Source: Natrinema versiforme
GTDB taxonomy: Archaea > Halobacteriota > Halobacteria > Halobacteriales > Natrialbaceae
Assembly: GCF_005576615.1 (NCBI RefSeq)
Contig: NZ_CP040330.1
Coordinates: forward strand, 1,736,001-1,800,000
DNA length: 64,000 bases
Direction: 5' to 3'
Both the position numbers and the translations under genes were made by a program. The notes below the pieces were generated by a model. The model worked only from the letters and a program-made list of their open reading frames with translations, ran no database searches and was not told where the DNA came from. How positions within the stretch are numbered: position 1 is the stretch's first letter; the number at the start of each line of letters is the position of its first letter. Positions 26,558 through 35,995 of the stretch are shown here, piece by piece.

Positions 26558-27370
26558 ATGCCTAGCGTGCGGGATCTCAGAGCGAAGGCGGGCGAGGAAC
26601 CGATCACGATGCTGACGGCCTACGACGCGCCCACGGCGTCGATCGTGGATGAGGCCGGCGTCGATATCATCCTCGTCGGAGACAGCCTCGGAAACACCAG
26701 TCTGGGCTACGAGGACACGCTCCCGGTGACCGTCGACGACATGGCTCGCCACACCGGCGCGGTCGCGCGGGCGACCGACGACGCCCTCGTCGTCGCCGAC
26801 ATGCCGTTTCTCTCCGTCGGCGTCGATGAGCGAGCGAGCGTCGAGAACGCCGGACGGATGCTCAAAGAGGAGGACGCCCACGCGGTCAAACTCGAGTGTG
26901 GCCCCCACACCATCGATCTGACGGAAAAATTGGTCCAGCTCGGGATTCCGGTGATGGCCCACCTCGGGCTCACACCCCAGCACGTCAATCAGTACGGCGG
27001 CTACCCGCGACAGGGGACCGATCAGGAGGCCGCCGAGCGGATCCTCGAGTTAGCCGAAGCCCACGAGGACGCGGGCGCGTTCGCGCTCGTCTTGGAGCAC
27101 GTGCCGTCGAACCTCGCGGCCGACGTGACGGCGGCACTGGACATCCCGACGATCGGGATCGGTGCCGGCCCGGACTGCGAAGGGCAGGTGCTCGTGGTCG
27201 ACGACGCGATCGGACTCAGCGAGTGGACGCCCTCGTTCTCGAAACAGTTCGGCGACGTCCGCGGGGAGATGGAATCCGCGATCGGCGCGTACGTGTCGGC
27301 GGTCGAGTCCGGCGAGTTCCCCGCGGACGAACACAGCCACGAGGAGCGCGACCTCGAGGACATCTACTGA
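26558..27370 (+). CDS. panB: 3-methyl-2-oxobutanoate hydroxymethyltransferase PanB
   Basis: A 270-residue enzyme that makes ketopantoate from ketoisovalerate and methylene-tetrahydrofolate, leading to pantoate and coenzyme A. Diagnostic blocks are ITMLTAYDAPTASIVDEAG, ILVGDSLGNTSLGY with metal-binding Asp, VKLECG and PVMAHLGLTPQHVNQYGGY. The ATG at 26558 has a TATA-like gtttaatc at 26529-26536; a GTG two codons earlier is less likely. It stands alone, convergent with the next hydrolase. Confidence 0.95.
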   Translation: MPSVRDLRAKAGEEPITMLTAYDAPTASIVDEAGVDIILVGDSLGNTSLGYEDTLPVTVDDMARHTGAVARATDDALVVADMPFLSVGVDERASVENAGRMLKEEDAHAVKLECGPHTIDLTEKLVQLGIPVMAHLGLTPQHVNQYGGYPRQGTDQEAAERILELAEAHEDAGAFALVLEHVPSNLAADVTAALDIPTIGIGAGPDCEGQVLVVDDAIGLSEWTPSFSKQFGDVRGEMESAIGAYVSAVESGEFPADEHSHEERDLEDIY

Positions 27371-27403
27371 GACCATCGTCCGGAAACGGGGGCCATCCGA
27401 CCC

Positions 27404-28201
27404 TCAGTACCAGTCCCGGCTGCGATCCTCGCCGACGGTCGCCAGAAATTCTTCGATGGCCCCGTTGAACGCGGTCGATTGCTCGACCATCGCCAGATGG
27501 GCCGCGTCCTCGATCTCGGCGAGTCCGGCCCCGTCGATCTCGTCGGCCAGATACTCGTGGAACCACGGCGGCGTCAGCTGATCGTACTCCCCGCACACCG
27601 CGAGGACGGGGATATCGATCTCGCCGACGCGGTCGCGGACGTCGAACTCGTGGCAGGTCAGGAAGTCCCGCCGCGTTACCGCCTGTCCGCACTCGTGCAT
27701 CCGCTCCATCGAGCGCTCTCGGATCTCGGGATCGGGGTCGTGAAAGAGCCGATCCGGGCCGTGCAGGAACTCGACCGCCCGCTCGAAGTCCGACTCGAGC
27801 CACGACAGCAGGTCCTCGAGAACGCCGAGCCGGGCACCGGTTCCCGTCAACACGGCCGCCTCAGGGGAAAAGTCGCGCTCGAGCAGGATCTGCAGGACGA
27901 CGGCACCGCCGAGGGAGTTCCCGACGAGGATCTCCGCGTCGGTCGCTTCCGCGACGGCCAGTACGTCGTCGGCGTAGGCCGACAGCGTCGTGTAGCCGGC
28001 GCTCGCATCGATGTCGTCCGACTCCCCGTGTCCGCTGAGGTCGACCGAGACGATCGAGTGGTGGTCCGCCAGCGGGTGCTGGCCGGTCCACAGATCGCTC
28101 GAGCCGCCGCTGCCGTGGATACAGCAGATCGGCGGGCCGTCGCCGCCGCGGTCGACGACGTCGTAGGCCGTCTCCCGTCCGTGGTGTGATACCGTGTCCA
28201 T
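27404..28201 (-). CDS. Alpha/beta-hydrolase
   Basis: A 265-residue cytosolic hydrolase with the core HGSGGSSDLW (oxyanion loop), nucleophile elbow VGNSLGG, acid region VCGEYDQLTPP and catalytic His in DAAHLAMVEQ. These place it with the MhpC/BioH-like alpha/beta-hydrolases acting on esters, lactones or C-C bonds. The ATG at 28201 (MDTVSHHGRET) is chosen; upstream codons in the frame are non-coding. It is convergent with panB with only 33 bases between stops. Substrate unknown. Confidence 0.83.
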   Translation of the reverse strand: MDTVSHHGRETAYDVVDRGGDGPPICCIHGSGGSSDLWTGQHPLADHHSIVSVDLSGHGESDDIDASAGYTTLSAYADDVLAVAEATDAEILVGNSLGGAVVLQILLERDFSPEAAVLTGTGARLGVLEDLLSWLESDFERAVEFLHGPDRLFHDPDPEIRERSMERMHECGQAVTRRDFLTCHEFDVRDRVGEIDIPVLAVCGEYDQLTPPWFHEYLADEIDGAGLAEIEDAAHLAMVEQSTAFNGAIEEFLATVGEDRSRDWY

Positions 28202-28398
28202 ACGAAAGGACACGAGCGGGGCGGGCATAAAGACTCGATTCGGGCCGACTGGAGAACGCCAGCAACGGGACTATGCTCGTTCCGGGTTACATACTGAGTA
28301 CCGCTCGATCGATCGAGCGCGGATACTCTCGCTGTGAACTACGAACAATGGACTCGTGAGTGACCATCACGCCTTACTGCGATTAACCGTAGAAAGGC

Positions 28399-28405
28399 TT
28401 ATATA
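28399..28405 (+). promoter_or_regulatory. TATA box of the small-protein/cdc48 operon
   Basis: A strong ttatata block lies about 32-38 bases before the ATG at 28437, at the end of a 235-base gap. It should drive both the small acidic protein and cdc48. Confidence 0.6.
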
Positions 28406-28436
28406 GTAGCAGTGCTTACCTTGGGTTAGTTACAGC

Positions 28437-28685
28437 ATGACTCTCGAACAATTCACCCGCGAAGAGGGGCAGGTGGCCCGCCGATACGAGTACGAGGACG
28501 GTACGGTGATGGCCGTCGACTTCGGAACCGAGGAGACCGACGCCTCCGTCGACGTCGTCGACGGGACCGTTATCGTCGTCCTCGCGGACGATCAGTACGA
28601 AATCGAACTGCCCGAGAACGCCGACGACGCGCACACGTTTATGAAAAACGGCGTGCTCACTGTCGAACTGGAGGAGGAACTATGA
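28437..28685 (+). CDS. Small acidic beta-rich protein upstream of cdc48 (DUF7127/Hsp20-like)
   Basis: An 82-residue very acidic protein predicted to be mostly beta strands: [36 protein letters not shown] and the end [15 protein letters not shown]. The closing pattern NGVLTVEL is like the last strand of Hsp20/alpha-crystallin domains. Its stop overlaps the ATG of cdc48 by 4 bases (ATGA), so the two are probably made together. An adaptor or modulator role for the Cdc48 ATPase is an attractive inference, not shown. Confidence 0.82.
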   Translation: MTLEQFTREEGQVARRYEYEDGTVMAVDFGTEETDASVDVVDGTVIVVLADDQYEIELPENADDAHTFMKNGVLTVELEEEL

Positions 28686-30943
28686 AGCTCACCGTCAAAC
28701 CACTGAAACAGAAAGACGCCGGCCGCGGACTCGCCGCGATCGACCGCGTCTCGATGAACGAACTCGACCTCGAGAACGGCGATTACATCGTCATCAAGGG
28801 GAAAGGAGACAGTCAGGCCGTCGCTCGCGTCTGGCCCGGCTACCCCGAAGACGAAGGACGCGGCATCGTCCGCATCGACGGTCGCCTGCGCCAGGAGGCC
28901 GATGTCGGGATCGACGACAACGTCACGATCGAGCCCGCAGACGTCAAGCCCGCCACGTCGGTCACCGTCGCGCTGCCCCAGAATCTCCGCATTCGCGGGG
29001 ATATCGGCCCGCTCGTCCGCGACAAGCTGTCCGGACAGGCCGTCACCGAGGGCCAGACCGTACCGTTCTCGCTCTCGTTCGGTCCCATGGCCAGCTCCGG
29101 CCAGTCGGTGCCGCTGAAGATCGCGAGCACCTCGCCGTCGGGCACCGTCGTCATCACGGACTCGACGAGCATCGAGATCTCCGAGACGCCCGCCGAACAG
29201 GTCCAGTCCGGCGGCGGTGCGTCCGCCGAAGGCGTCCCGAACGTCGCCTACGAGGACATCGGCGGTCTGGACGACGAACTCGATCAGGTCCGCGAGATGA
29301 TCGAGCTGCCGATGCGCCACCCCGAGCTGTTCCAGCAGCTGGGCATCGAGCCGCCGAAGGGCGTGCTCCTGCACGGCCCGCCGGGCACCGGGAAGACGCT
29401 GATGGCGAAAGCCGTCGCCAACGAGATCGACGCTCACTTCGAGACGATCTCCGGGCCGGAGATCATGTCGAAGTACTACGGCGAGTCCGAAGAGCAACTC
29501 CGCGAGGTCTTCGAGGAGGCCGAGGAGAACGCCCCCTCGATCATCTTCATCGACGAACTCGACTCCATCGCGGCAAAGCGCGAGGAGGCCGGCGGTGACG
29601 TCGAACGACGCGTCGTCGCCCAACTGCTCTCGCTGATGGACGGCCTCGAGGAACGGGGCCGCGTCACGGTCATCGCCGCGACCAACCGCGTCGACGCCAT
29701 CGACCCCGCGCTCCGGCGCGGCGGTCGCTTCGACCGCGAGATCGAGATCGGCGTCCCCGACAAGGAGGGCCGCAAGGAGATCCTGCAGGTCCACACCCGC
29801 GGGATGCCCCTCGACGAGGGGATCGACCTCGATCAGTACGCCGAGAACACCCACGGCTTCGTCGGTGCCGACCTCGAGTCGCTCGCACGCGAAAGCGCGA
29901 TGAACGCGCTCCGGCGCATCCGCCCCGAACTCGACCTCGAGTCCGAGGAGATCGACGCCGACGTGCTCGACTCACTCGAAGTCTCCGAACGCGACTTCAA
30001 GGAGGCGCTCAAGGGCATCCAGCCCTCGGCGATGCGCGAGGTCTTCGTCGAAGTCCCCGACGTCACGTGGAACGACGTCGGCGGCTTAGGCGACACCAAA
30101 GAGCAACTGCGCGAGACGATCCAGTGGCCGCTCGACTACCCCGAGGTGTTCGAGCAGATGGACATGCAGGCCGCCAAGGGCGTCCTCATGTACGGCCCGC
30201 CGGGCACCGGGAAGACCCTGCTCGCCAAGGCCGTCGCCAACGAGGCCCAGTCGAACTTCATCTCGATCAAGGGCCCCGAACTGCTGAACAAGTACGTCGG
30301 GGAGTCCGAGAAGGGCGTCCGCGAAGTCTTCGAGAAGGCGCGGTCGAACGCACCGACCGTGATCTTCTTCGACGAGATCGACTCGATCGCGGGCAAACGC
30401 GGCCAGCGGCAGGGCGACTCCGGCGTCGGCGAACGCGTCGTCTCCCAGCTCCTGACGGAACTGGACGGCCTCGAGGAACTCGAGGACGTCGTCGTGATCG
30501 CCACGACCAACCGGCCGGACCTGATCGACAGCGCCCTGCTCCGTCCCGGACGGCTCGACCGCCACGTCCACGTGCCGGTCCCCGACGAGGACGCGCGCAA
30601 GGCGATCTTCGACGTCCACACCCGCAACAAGCCCCTGGCCGAATCCGTCGACCTCGAGTGGCTGGCCAGTCGGACGGACGGCTACGTCGGTGCCGACATC
30701 GAAGCGGTCTGCCGCGAGGCGTCGATGGCCGCCAGCCGCGAGTTCATCAACTCGGTCGACCCCGAGGACATGGGCGACACCATCGGCAACGTTCGCATCA
30801 GCCGCGAACACTTCGAGACGGCGCTCGAGGAGGTCAACCCGAGCGTCACCCCCGAGACCCGCGAGCAGTACGAGGACCTCGAAGAGGAGTTCCAGCAGGC
30901 CGAGCCCGGACAGGACGAACAGCTCGGACGGACCTTCCAGTAA
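28682..30943 (+). CDS. cdcH: Cdc48/p97-type AAA+ ATPase (CdcH)
   Basis: A 753-residue double AAA+ unfoldase that extracts and unfolds proteins, feeding the proteasome. Residues 1-about 190 are the double-psi barrel N-domain. D1 follows with Walker A GPPGTGKT and Walker [12 protein letters not shown], then D2 with a second GPPGTGKT and [11 protein letters not shown]. The arginine-finger regions and the second-region-of-homology motifs ([20 protein letters not shown]) are intact. The C-terminal tail is acidic and Gln-rich. Length matches archaeal orthologues. Confidence 0.97.
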   Translation: MKLTVKPLKQKDAGRGLAAIDRVSMNELDLENGDYIVIKGKGDSQAVARVWPGYPEDEGRGIVRIDGRLRQEADVGIDDNVTIEPADVKPATSVTVALPQNLRIRGDIGPLVRDKLSGQAVTEGQTVPFSLSFGPMASSGQSVPLKIASTSPSGTVVITDSTSIEISETPAEQVQSGGGASAEGVPNVAYEDIGGLDDELDQVREMIELPMRHPELFQQLGIEPPKGVLLHGPPGTGKTLMAKAVANEIDAHFETISGPEIMSKYYGESEEQLREVFEEAEENAPSIIFIDELDSIAAKREEAGGDVERRVVAQLLSLMDGLEERGRVTVIAATNRVDAIDPALRRGGRFDREIEIGVPDKEGRKEILQVHTRGMPLDEGIDLDQYAENTHGFVGADLESLARESAMNALRRIRPELDLESEEIDADVLDSLEVSERDFKEALKGIQPSAMREVFVEVPDVTWNDVGGLGDTKEQLRETIQWPLDYPEVFEQMDMQAAKGVLMYGPPGTGKTLLAKAVANEAQSNFISIKGPELLNKYVGESEKGVREVFEKARSNAPTVIFFDEIDSIAGKRGQRQGDSGVGERVVSQLLTELDGLEELEDVVVIATTNRPDLIDSALLRPGRLDRHVHVPVPDEDARKAIFDVHTRNKPLAESVDLEWLASRTDGYVGADIEAVCREASMAASREFINSVDPEDMGDTIGNVRISREHFETALEEVNPSVTPETREQYEDLEEEFQQAEPGQDEQLGRTFQ

Positions 30944-31003
30944 GGTCGCCGCCCGCTGTCACCACGCCCGGACCGCTGACCGGGTCGGAAACGTCTTCGC
31001 TCC

Positions 31004-31840
31004 CTATTCTTCGCAGGCTGTACACTCCGCGTTCGGATCGCGCGGCTCGACCGGATCGCCGGTTTCGAACTCGACCGTCGCCAGCCGCTCCTCGAGAACG
31101 TATCGAAACCAGACGATCAGGCCGTGGCCGCGTTCGCTGGCCCAGATCCCGGTCTCCGCGGTTTCCCGCGGGACGATCCCCTCCGTCAGCGCGCTCAACA
31201 CGACCGTCTCCCGATCGACCAGCAGGAGACGGCCTAGCGACCGATCCGCCGGCCCCTGCGAATCGAACGCGAAGTCGGTGACGGAGACGCGAGCCGTCGG
31301 GACGGCCTCTCGAACGGTACCCCGGGCCGATGTCGACGGCACCTCGACGAACACCGCGACGCCTCGGTCGTGCGCTGCGGCGAGTCGCTCGAGGAGGGCG
31401 GGCTCGAGCAGGTCCGCGTCCGCCGCGAGCAGGTAGATCTCGCTCGTCGCGTCCTCGACGGCCGCGGCCGTCCGATTGCACAGGTCCTGATGGCCGGCGA
31501 CCTTCCAGACACCGTCGTCGTCGGTCGTCCGCCGCTCGAGTTCACGGAGGTTCGTCGTCGCGGTCTCGAGGTGGTCGCGGTACTCCTGTCGGAGCCGTTT
31601 CCGGGCGACGTCCACGGAGACGACGGCATATCTTCGCGGGTCGGACTCTTGGATGTCGACGAGGCCGAGGCGGTGTAACTGGTCGACGACATCGTAGACG
31701 CGCGACTGGGGAACGTCGGCGACCTGACTGATTTCCTTCGCCGTTCCCTCAGAGAGCTGCGTCAGCGCCACGAAGCACCGGGCCTCGTAGGTGCGAAGCC
31801 CCAGCTCCTCCAGTGCTTCGATGGCATCGGCTTCAGACAT
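31004..31840 (-). CDS. TrmB-family transcriptional regulator
   Basis: A 278-residue regulator. Residues about 5-75 form the TrmB winged helix (LEELGLRTYEARCFVALTQLSEGTAKEIS and VPQSRVYDVVDQLHRLGLVD), then a coiled linker, then a C-terminal effector domain resembling the phospholipase-D-like TrmB sensor region (IYLLAADADLLEPALLERL). TrmB proteins control sugar and transporter genes. It is convergent with cdcH and divergent from the HalOD1 gene across a 318-base gap rich in palindromes. Its ligand cannot be read from sequence. Confidence 0.87.
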   Translation of the reverse strand: MSEADAIEALEELGLRTYEARCFVALTQLSEGTAKEISQVADVPQSRVYDVVDQLHRLGLVDIQESDPRRYAVVSVDVARKRLRQEYRDHLETATTNLRELERRTTDDDGVWKVAGHQDLCNRTAAAVEDATSEIYLLAADADLLEPALLERLAAAHDRGVAVFVEVPSTSARGTVREAVPTARVSVTDFAFDSQGPADRSLGRLLLVDRETVVLSALTEGIVPRETAETGIWASERGHGLIVWFRYVLEERLATVEFETGDPVEPRDPNAECTACEE

Positions 31841-32158
31841 GGGTGAACCGACCGCTCGTTGAGGGAGCCATAGTGTGGGGGTAATCGGTGCGAAATACGG
31901 AAAAGGTATTCCACTTCTTCAGTCCGGTAAAATCGGGACGTGCGCCCGGCGAACGGGGAGTAGTATCCCCTTACTCGAATCGGCGGACTGCGCGTGTCAC
32001 GACCGGCGTGACACCACTGGTACGTCGATCGAACTCTCCTATTCAAGCCAAAGCTTCGTAGTGAATGATCAGCTACCACTGGTAATGGTCGGACAACCGA
32101 TCGACCGGGGCGGGGGAATCGACGATCGACGAGAGAGATGCAGGAGGGCGAGCGGATA
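31841..32158. other. Palindrome-rich control region between trmB-like gene and HalOD1 gene
   Basis: This 318-base divergent gap has no gene. It contains GGGGA/TCCCC (31955-31970), overlapping GAGTA/TACTC (31958-31976), a perfect 8-bp inverted repeat (31994-32014) and two copies of ACCACTGGTA (32013-32022, 32075-32084). No TATA box is strong on either strand. Confidence 0.55.
31994..32014. promoter_or_regulatory. Inverted repeat GTGTCACG-N5-CGTGACAC
   Basis: Perfect 8-bp arms (31994-32001 and 32007-32014) with a 5-base spacer form a classic dimer-binding layout in the divergent promoter region. The TrmB-like regulator next door is a candidate binder. Confidence 0.5.
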
Positions 32159-32485
32159 ATGCCCGGACCCGATCGCGATCCCTCGGACGAGCGACCGATC
32201 CTCGTTGAACGGTCCCACGACGAAACGACGCCGGCCAGCATCGCCGTCGTCTACGCAATTTCTGCCGCGCTCGATACCGATCCGATCGAATGTACGACCG
32301 AGCACGGATTCACGCTGTACGACCACGTCGATCCCGAGGCCCTCGACGCGCTCATGGACGAGAATCGGCAGGACGCGGGCGTTACCGTCGAACTATCTCT
32401 GAACGAGTACCTGCTCCGCGTTTCCGACCGCGGTTGCGTTCGCGTTCTGGGCCCGACCGATTCCGAGGGGGAATCGAACGGGTAA
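32159..32485 (+). CDS. HalOD1 output-domain protein
   Basis: A 108-residue protein whose middle (residues about 15-90) follows the HalOD1 pattern: SIAVVYAISAALDTDPIE, LYDHVDPEALDALM and the final strands VTVELSLNEYLLRVS. HalOD1 is a haloarchaeal domain thought to be an output module in signalling. I start at the ATG at 32159 because aggaggg at about 32141-32147 can act as its ribosome-binding site; an earlier in-frame ATG at 32138 would itself contain that site. Function unknown. Confidence 0.78.
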   Translation: MPGPDRDPSDERPILVERSHDETTPASIAVVYAISAALDTDPIECTTEHGFTLYDHVDPEALDALMDENRQDAGVTVELSLNEYLLRVSDRGCVRVLGPTDSEGESNG

Positions 32486-32516
32486 CGGACGGGAACGGAA
32501 CGCGGGCTGCTCCCCG

Positions 32517-32990
32517 TCAGTGGGCGATGTCCGCCGGCTCGAGGTCCGCGAGGACACCGTCGGCGTGGCCGTCCGGCGAGACGCCCTCGTAGACCGCCTC
32601 GATCCGGCCGTCCGGACCGACGACGTAGGTGTTCCGGAAGACGCCGTCGAAGGTGTTCCCGAACAGCTGCTTCTCGCCGTAGGACTCGTAGAGCGTCGCG
32701 ACTTCGCCGAACTCGTCGGAGAGGAGATCGAACGCGAGGTCGTAGTCGTCGGCGAAGTCGGCGATGTCGTCGACGGGATCGTCGCTGATACCGACGACGG
32801 AAACGTCGCGGTCCTCGAACTGCGACAGCGCGTCGTTGAACCCGCAAGCTTCGGTGGTACAGCCCTCCGTGTTGGCGCGAGGATAGAAGTAAACGACGAG
32901 CCGCTTCCCCTCGAAATCGGAGCGGCTGACCGTCTCTCCGTGTTGGTTTAGCAGTTCGAACTCCGGCGCTTCGTCGCCGACATCGAGCAT
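32517..32990 (-). CDS. bcp: Peroxiredoxin, BCP/PrxQ type
   Basis: A 157-residue thiol peroxidase that reduces hydroperoxides. The active-site block YFYPRANTEGCTTEACGF contains the peroxidatic Cys 44 and resolving Cys 49, the atypical 2-Cys arrangement of the BCP group. The downstream arginine of the catalytic site (RNTYVV) is present. The ATG at 32990 is the only sensible start. It is convergent with the HalOD1 gene and lies downstream of the GINS-PriS pair. Confidence 0.93.
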   Translation of the reverse strand: MLDVGDEAPEFELLNQHGETVSRSDFEGKRLVVYFYPRANTEGCTTEACGFNDALSQFEDRDVSVVGISDDPVDDIADFADDYDLAFDLLSDEFGEVATLYESYGEKQLFGNTFDGVFRNTYVVGPDGRIEAVYEGVSPDGHADGVLADLEPADIAH

Positions 32991-33113
32991 GGATGCGAGT
33001 TAGTGACCGCTACCGTATACGTTGCGATTTCACGCGGCTCCGCGTCCGAGGGACACAGTTCGAGAACGGAAACCGAGCGGGGTTGAGAAAACGGCGAGTA
33101 GGTCGAGGCCGAC

Positions 33114-34085
33114 TCACTCGAGCCGTTCGGCGGCCTCCCGTTCGACGAGGGGAGCCGCGTTTTGCTCCGGAAGAGTGACGATGTCGTCGCTCGTCAGCGT
33201 GTACTCGCGGTCGTCGACGCCGAGAATCGAGCCGATGTCGCTGGTGATCCGAACCGTCGTCCGATCGACATCGGCGGTTGCACCGGCGTCCTGCTCGCCG
33301 GCCGCTGGATCCGCGTCGGGGTTCGGCGGGACCGGGTCGGAGTCCGGCCCAGCGGCCCCGTCGGGTACACTGTCGCCCTGTGAGTCGCCAGAGCCGTCCG
33401 GTGGACCGTTCGCCGGATCGGCCGGCTCGCTCCCGTCGACGGCGTCCGCCTCCGGCGCGTCCGCCGACGGCCCCTCTCCGCCCATCACGTCGGCGGGGGA
33501 GACGGCGCTCGAGCCGTCCGCCCCCGGTTTCCCGCCCGCTTCGGGGGCTCCGGCCCCCACCGGTTCCTCGGGCGGTGCCGGCGGAGTCTCGTCCCCGGCC
33601 GCGCCGGACGGTGACGGGTCGTCGGGACGGGATTCGCGGGCGCCGGGTCCACCGGCCGCGGCGTCGGACCCCGCGTCGGGGTCGGTGGCCGCGCCCTCGA
33701 CGCCCTCGAGGACGTCGAGCACCCGGCTCTTGTTCGAACCGATGCGGTCGACCAGATCGTCGAAGAGGTCGGCCTCCTCGGCGGTCAGCCCCTCGTCGTC
33801 GGCCGCCATTCCGGCCGCGGCGAGGCTGGCCTGTTTGACGAGTTTGCCCATCCGGCGCTCGTAGATCGCTTCGACGACGTCCTTGGCGGTCTCGATCTCG
33901 TCGGTCAGCCGGCCGACCTCGGGCGCGGAAAAGGGGTCCTCGGCCTGCTCGGCGACGCGGTCGCGTTCGTCCTCGAGATCGGCGATGTACTCGCCGACCT
34001 CCTGATAGAACGAGGGACGCAGGTTCTGGAGGCTGTCCTTCTGGCGCTCCTTGCTCTGGACCGAACGCAGTTCGTCGAGGTTCAT
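33114..34085 (-). CDS. DNA replication factor GINS (Gins51-type) with long linker
   Basis: A 323-residue subunit of the replicative helicase complex. Residues 1-about 135 form the helical A domain (MNLDELRSVQSKERQKDSLQNL, YIADLEDERDRV), and the last 60 residues form the B domain (TTVRITSDIGSILGVDDREYTL). Between them is a roughly 130-residue low-complexity linker of Gly, Pro, Ser, Ala and Asp. Its ATG overlaps the stop of priS by 4 bases, the usual haloarchaeal arrangement linking GINS to primase. Confidence 0.9.
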   Translation of the reverse strand: MNLDELRSVQSKERQKDSLQNLRPSFYQEVGEYIADLEDERDRVAEQAEDPFSAPEVGRLTDEIETAKDVVEAIYERRMGKLVKQASLAAAGMAADDEGLTAEEADLFDDLVDRIGSNKSRVLDVLEGVEGAATDPDAGSDAAAGGPGARESRPDDPSPSGAAGDETPPAPPEEPVGAGAPEAGGKPGADGSSAVSPADVMGGEGPSADAPEADAVDGSEPADPANGPPDGSGDSQGDSVPDGAAGPDSDPVPPNPDADPAAGEQDAGATADVDRTTVRITSDIGSILGVDDREYTLTSDDIVTLPEQNAAPLVEREAAERLE

Positions 34086-35257
34086 TCTTTCTCCTTCTCG
34101 GCGCGGCCGCGTGCCATCAGGAACACGGCGACGTACTCGGGTAGTGACTGGTCACCCTCGGAGACCGTAAAGGTATCTCCTCCGAGTTCGACCTCGCCGC
34201 CGTCGCTGACGTCGACCGTGATCTCGTGACCGACGAAGGTCTCGGGGACGGCGTCGACCAGCGGGTCGAAATCCGCGATCTCGTCGCGCTCGAGTCGCAC
34301 CGTCTTCAGCCCGCTCCCGCCGTGGAGACTGCCGGGGAGGCGGATGAGTCGGTTCGTGTCCGTGGTGACAGGTTCGTCGATCGGCGCGTTGTCCCGCTCG
34401 ACGGCCTCGCCGGCGAACCGCTCGGCCAACTGCGCGACCGCGGTGTGGACGGTGACGTTGCCCGCCTCGAGTTGCTCCCGATTGTTGCGGGCCGCGTTCA
34501 GCGTGGCCTGGGCCTTCCCCTCGCCGATGCCGTCGAACGCCTGCAGTCGCTCGAGGGCGTCGTCCTCGTCGGCCGCGAGCAACTCGTCGATGAAGGCCAT
34601 GAAGTGGTCGTGGATGCGAGCCCCCCAGCCGCCCTCGACCCGCAGCGTTCGGCGTTCCGTCGGCGTCTTCCGTCCCAACCCGGCGACGGTCTCGGTCTCG
34701 ATCAGTTCGTCGAACTCGAGGCCGATGCCCCGGACGTAGTCGACGATTTCGCGCCGGTGCTCCCGATCGAGGTCCAAGACGTTCGCGTCGCGGACGTGGA
34801 CGTGATAGCCGCGGCCGCCCGAGAAGACGATCTCGAGGTCCTCGAAGGCGAAGTCGTCCTCGAGGAAATCGAGTAGTCGGAGCAGGGCGTCCTTACACTG
34901 GGCGAGCATCTCGGCGTAGCTGTCCTCGCCGAGCGTGACACCCGGCAGATGATCGGCGTCGAGGTCGAAGACGAGGTCCGCGGACTGCCAGTCTTTCTCG
35001 TGCATCGAACTCGCGCCCGGATCGCGAAAGCGCCCCGCCGAGAAGTAGACGTGGCGCGGGCGTTTCCGGACGAGAAACTCCGAGAGGTCGCCCAGCTCGA
35101 GCAGCGAACGGTGGCGGACCATGGTCGTGTCCGGGCCCTCCGTCCACGGGATAAAGCCCCACTCGCGTTCGTTGGCCGCGGGCGGCGGCGTGATCGCTGT
35201 CCGTCGATAGTGATCGCGGAACCGGCCCCGAAGATAGGCCCTCGTTCGCTCCTCCAT
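34082..35257 (-). CDS. priS: DNA primase small (catalytic) subunit PriS
   Basis: A 391-residue archaeo-eukaryotic primase subunit that makes primers for replication. The metal-binding acids lie in VFDLDADH (Asp 98, 100, 102), the phosphate-binding region is FSGGRGYHVHVRD, and YFSAGRFRDP is the first conserved strand. The zinc-knuckle region lacks the usual cysteines, as often in haloarchaea. The ATG at 35257 starts the operon with the GINS gene. The large subunit is not in this window. Confidence 0.95.
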   Translation of the reverse strand: MEERTRAYLRGRFRDHYRRTAITPPPAANEREWGFIPWTEGPDTTMVRHRSLLELGDLSEFLVRKRPRHVYFSAGRFRDPGASSMHEKDWQSADLVFDLDADHLPGVTLGEDSYAEMLAQCKDALLRLLDFLEDDFAFEDLEIVFSGGRGYHVHVRDANVLDLDREHRREIVDYVRGIGLEFDELIETETVAGLGRKTPTERRTLRVEGGWGARIHDHFMAFIDELLAADEDDALERLQAFDGIGEGKAQATLNAARNNREQLEAGNVTVHTAVAQLAERFAGEAVERDNAPIDEPVTTDTNRLIRLPGSLHGGSGLKTVRLERDEIADFDPLVDAVPETFVGHEITVDVSDGGEVELGGDTFTVSEGDQSLPEYVAVFLMARGRAEKEKE

Positions 35258-35352
35258 GCGCTTCGGGTAGTCGTCGGTGGTGGTGTATAACCCTGCCGAA
35301 TGGGTCGGCGTCGCGACTCATCGTCTCGCGACAACGCGACGGTCGACTCGAC

Positions 35353-35829
35353 TCACCGACGGATCAGGTCGGAAATTCGGTCGGCGAGGCCGACATCGGC
35401 GCCGAGTTTCAGGTAATAGGCGTCACCGCCGTCCTCGTAGTAGTTGTCGATCCGGCGCTTGATCTCGAAGCCGAGGTGTTCGTAGAACTGCAACGCGTTC
35501 TCGTTGCTCGTGCGGGCGTGACACGTGATCGTGTCGTGGTCGTCGGCCACGTGGGCGACGAGTCGTTTCCCGATCCCCTCGCCGCGGAACCCGGGGGAGA
35601 CCGCCAGAAAGAGAATGTAGCCGTCGCGTCGAACGGCGGCGAATCCGATGAGTTCGCCGTCCTGAACGTAACAGTGGACTGTCGACCGACGATACGCGTC
35701 AGTAAAGAAATCGTGTCGCTGCTTGAGCACATCCTCCTGACGATTGATCTCCTCCTTTAGCTGCCAGGCTTCGTCGACGAAATCGTCGCTCCCCGGGGCG
35801 ACGACGCGACTGTCGATGTTGACGCTCAC
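35353..35829 (-). CDS. GNAT-family N-acetyltransferase
   Basis: A 158-residue acetyl-CoA-dependent transferase. The pyrophosphate-binding loop is visible as GFRGEGIGKRLVAHV after the central strand YILFLAVSP, and the C-terminal GNAT motif is NENALQFYEHLGFEIKRRI. The pattern is closest to RimI-like N-terminal or small-molecule acetyltransferases. Start at the ATG at 35829. It lies about 95 bases downstream of priS but is probably transcribed separately. Substrate unknown. Confidence 0.87.
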   Translation of the reverse strand: MSVNIDSRVVAPGSDDFVDEAWQLKEEINRQEDVLKQRHDFFTDAYRRSTVHCYVQDGELIGFAAVRRDGYILFLAVSPGFRGEGIGKRLVAHVADDHDTITCHARTSNENALQFYEHLGFEIKRRIDNYYEDGGDAYYLKLGADVGLADRISDLIRR

Positions 35830-35995
35830 TACCGTGGCCTACCACCGTCGTCAATATAATTCCACCGGCAGTCGATCCTCCGGAACGTCAGACAGAGACG
35901 ACATGTGCGGTCGATTTGTTTTTGCGATCACATGATTCGCCGGGTCGCGTCAGAAACGACGGGCATAGGAGTCACGGCAGAAAAGAGGCACCCAA

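Noticed and set aside
31958..31976. Match to the published haloarchaeal TrmB site TACT-N7/8-GAGTA
   Set aside because: The half-sites are in the opposite order (GAGTA-N9-TACTC), so it is listed only as an inverted repeat.
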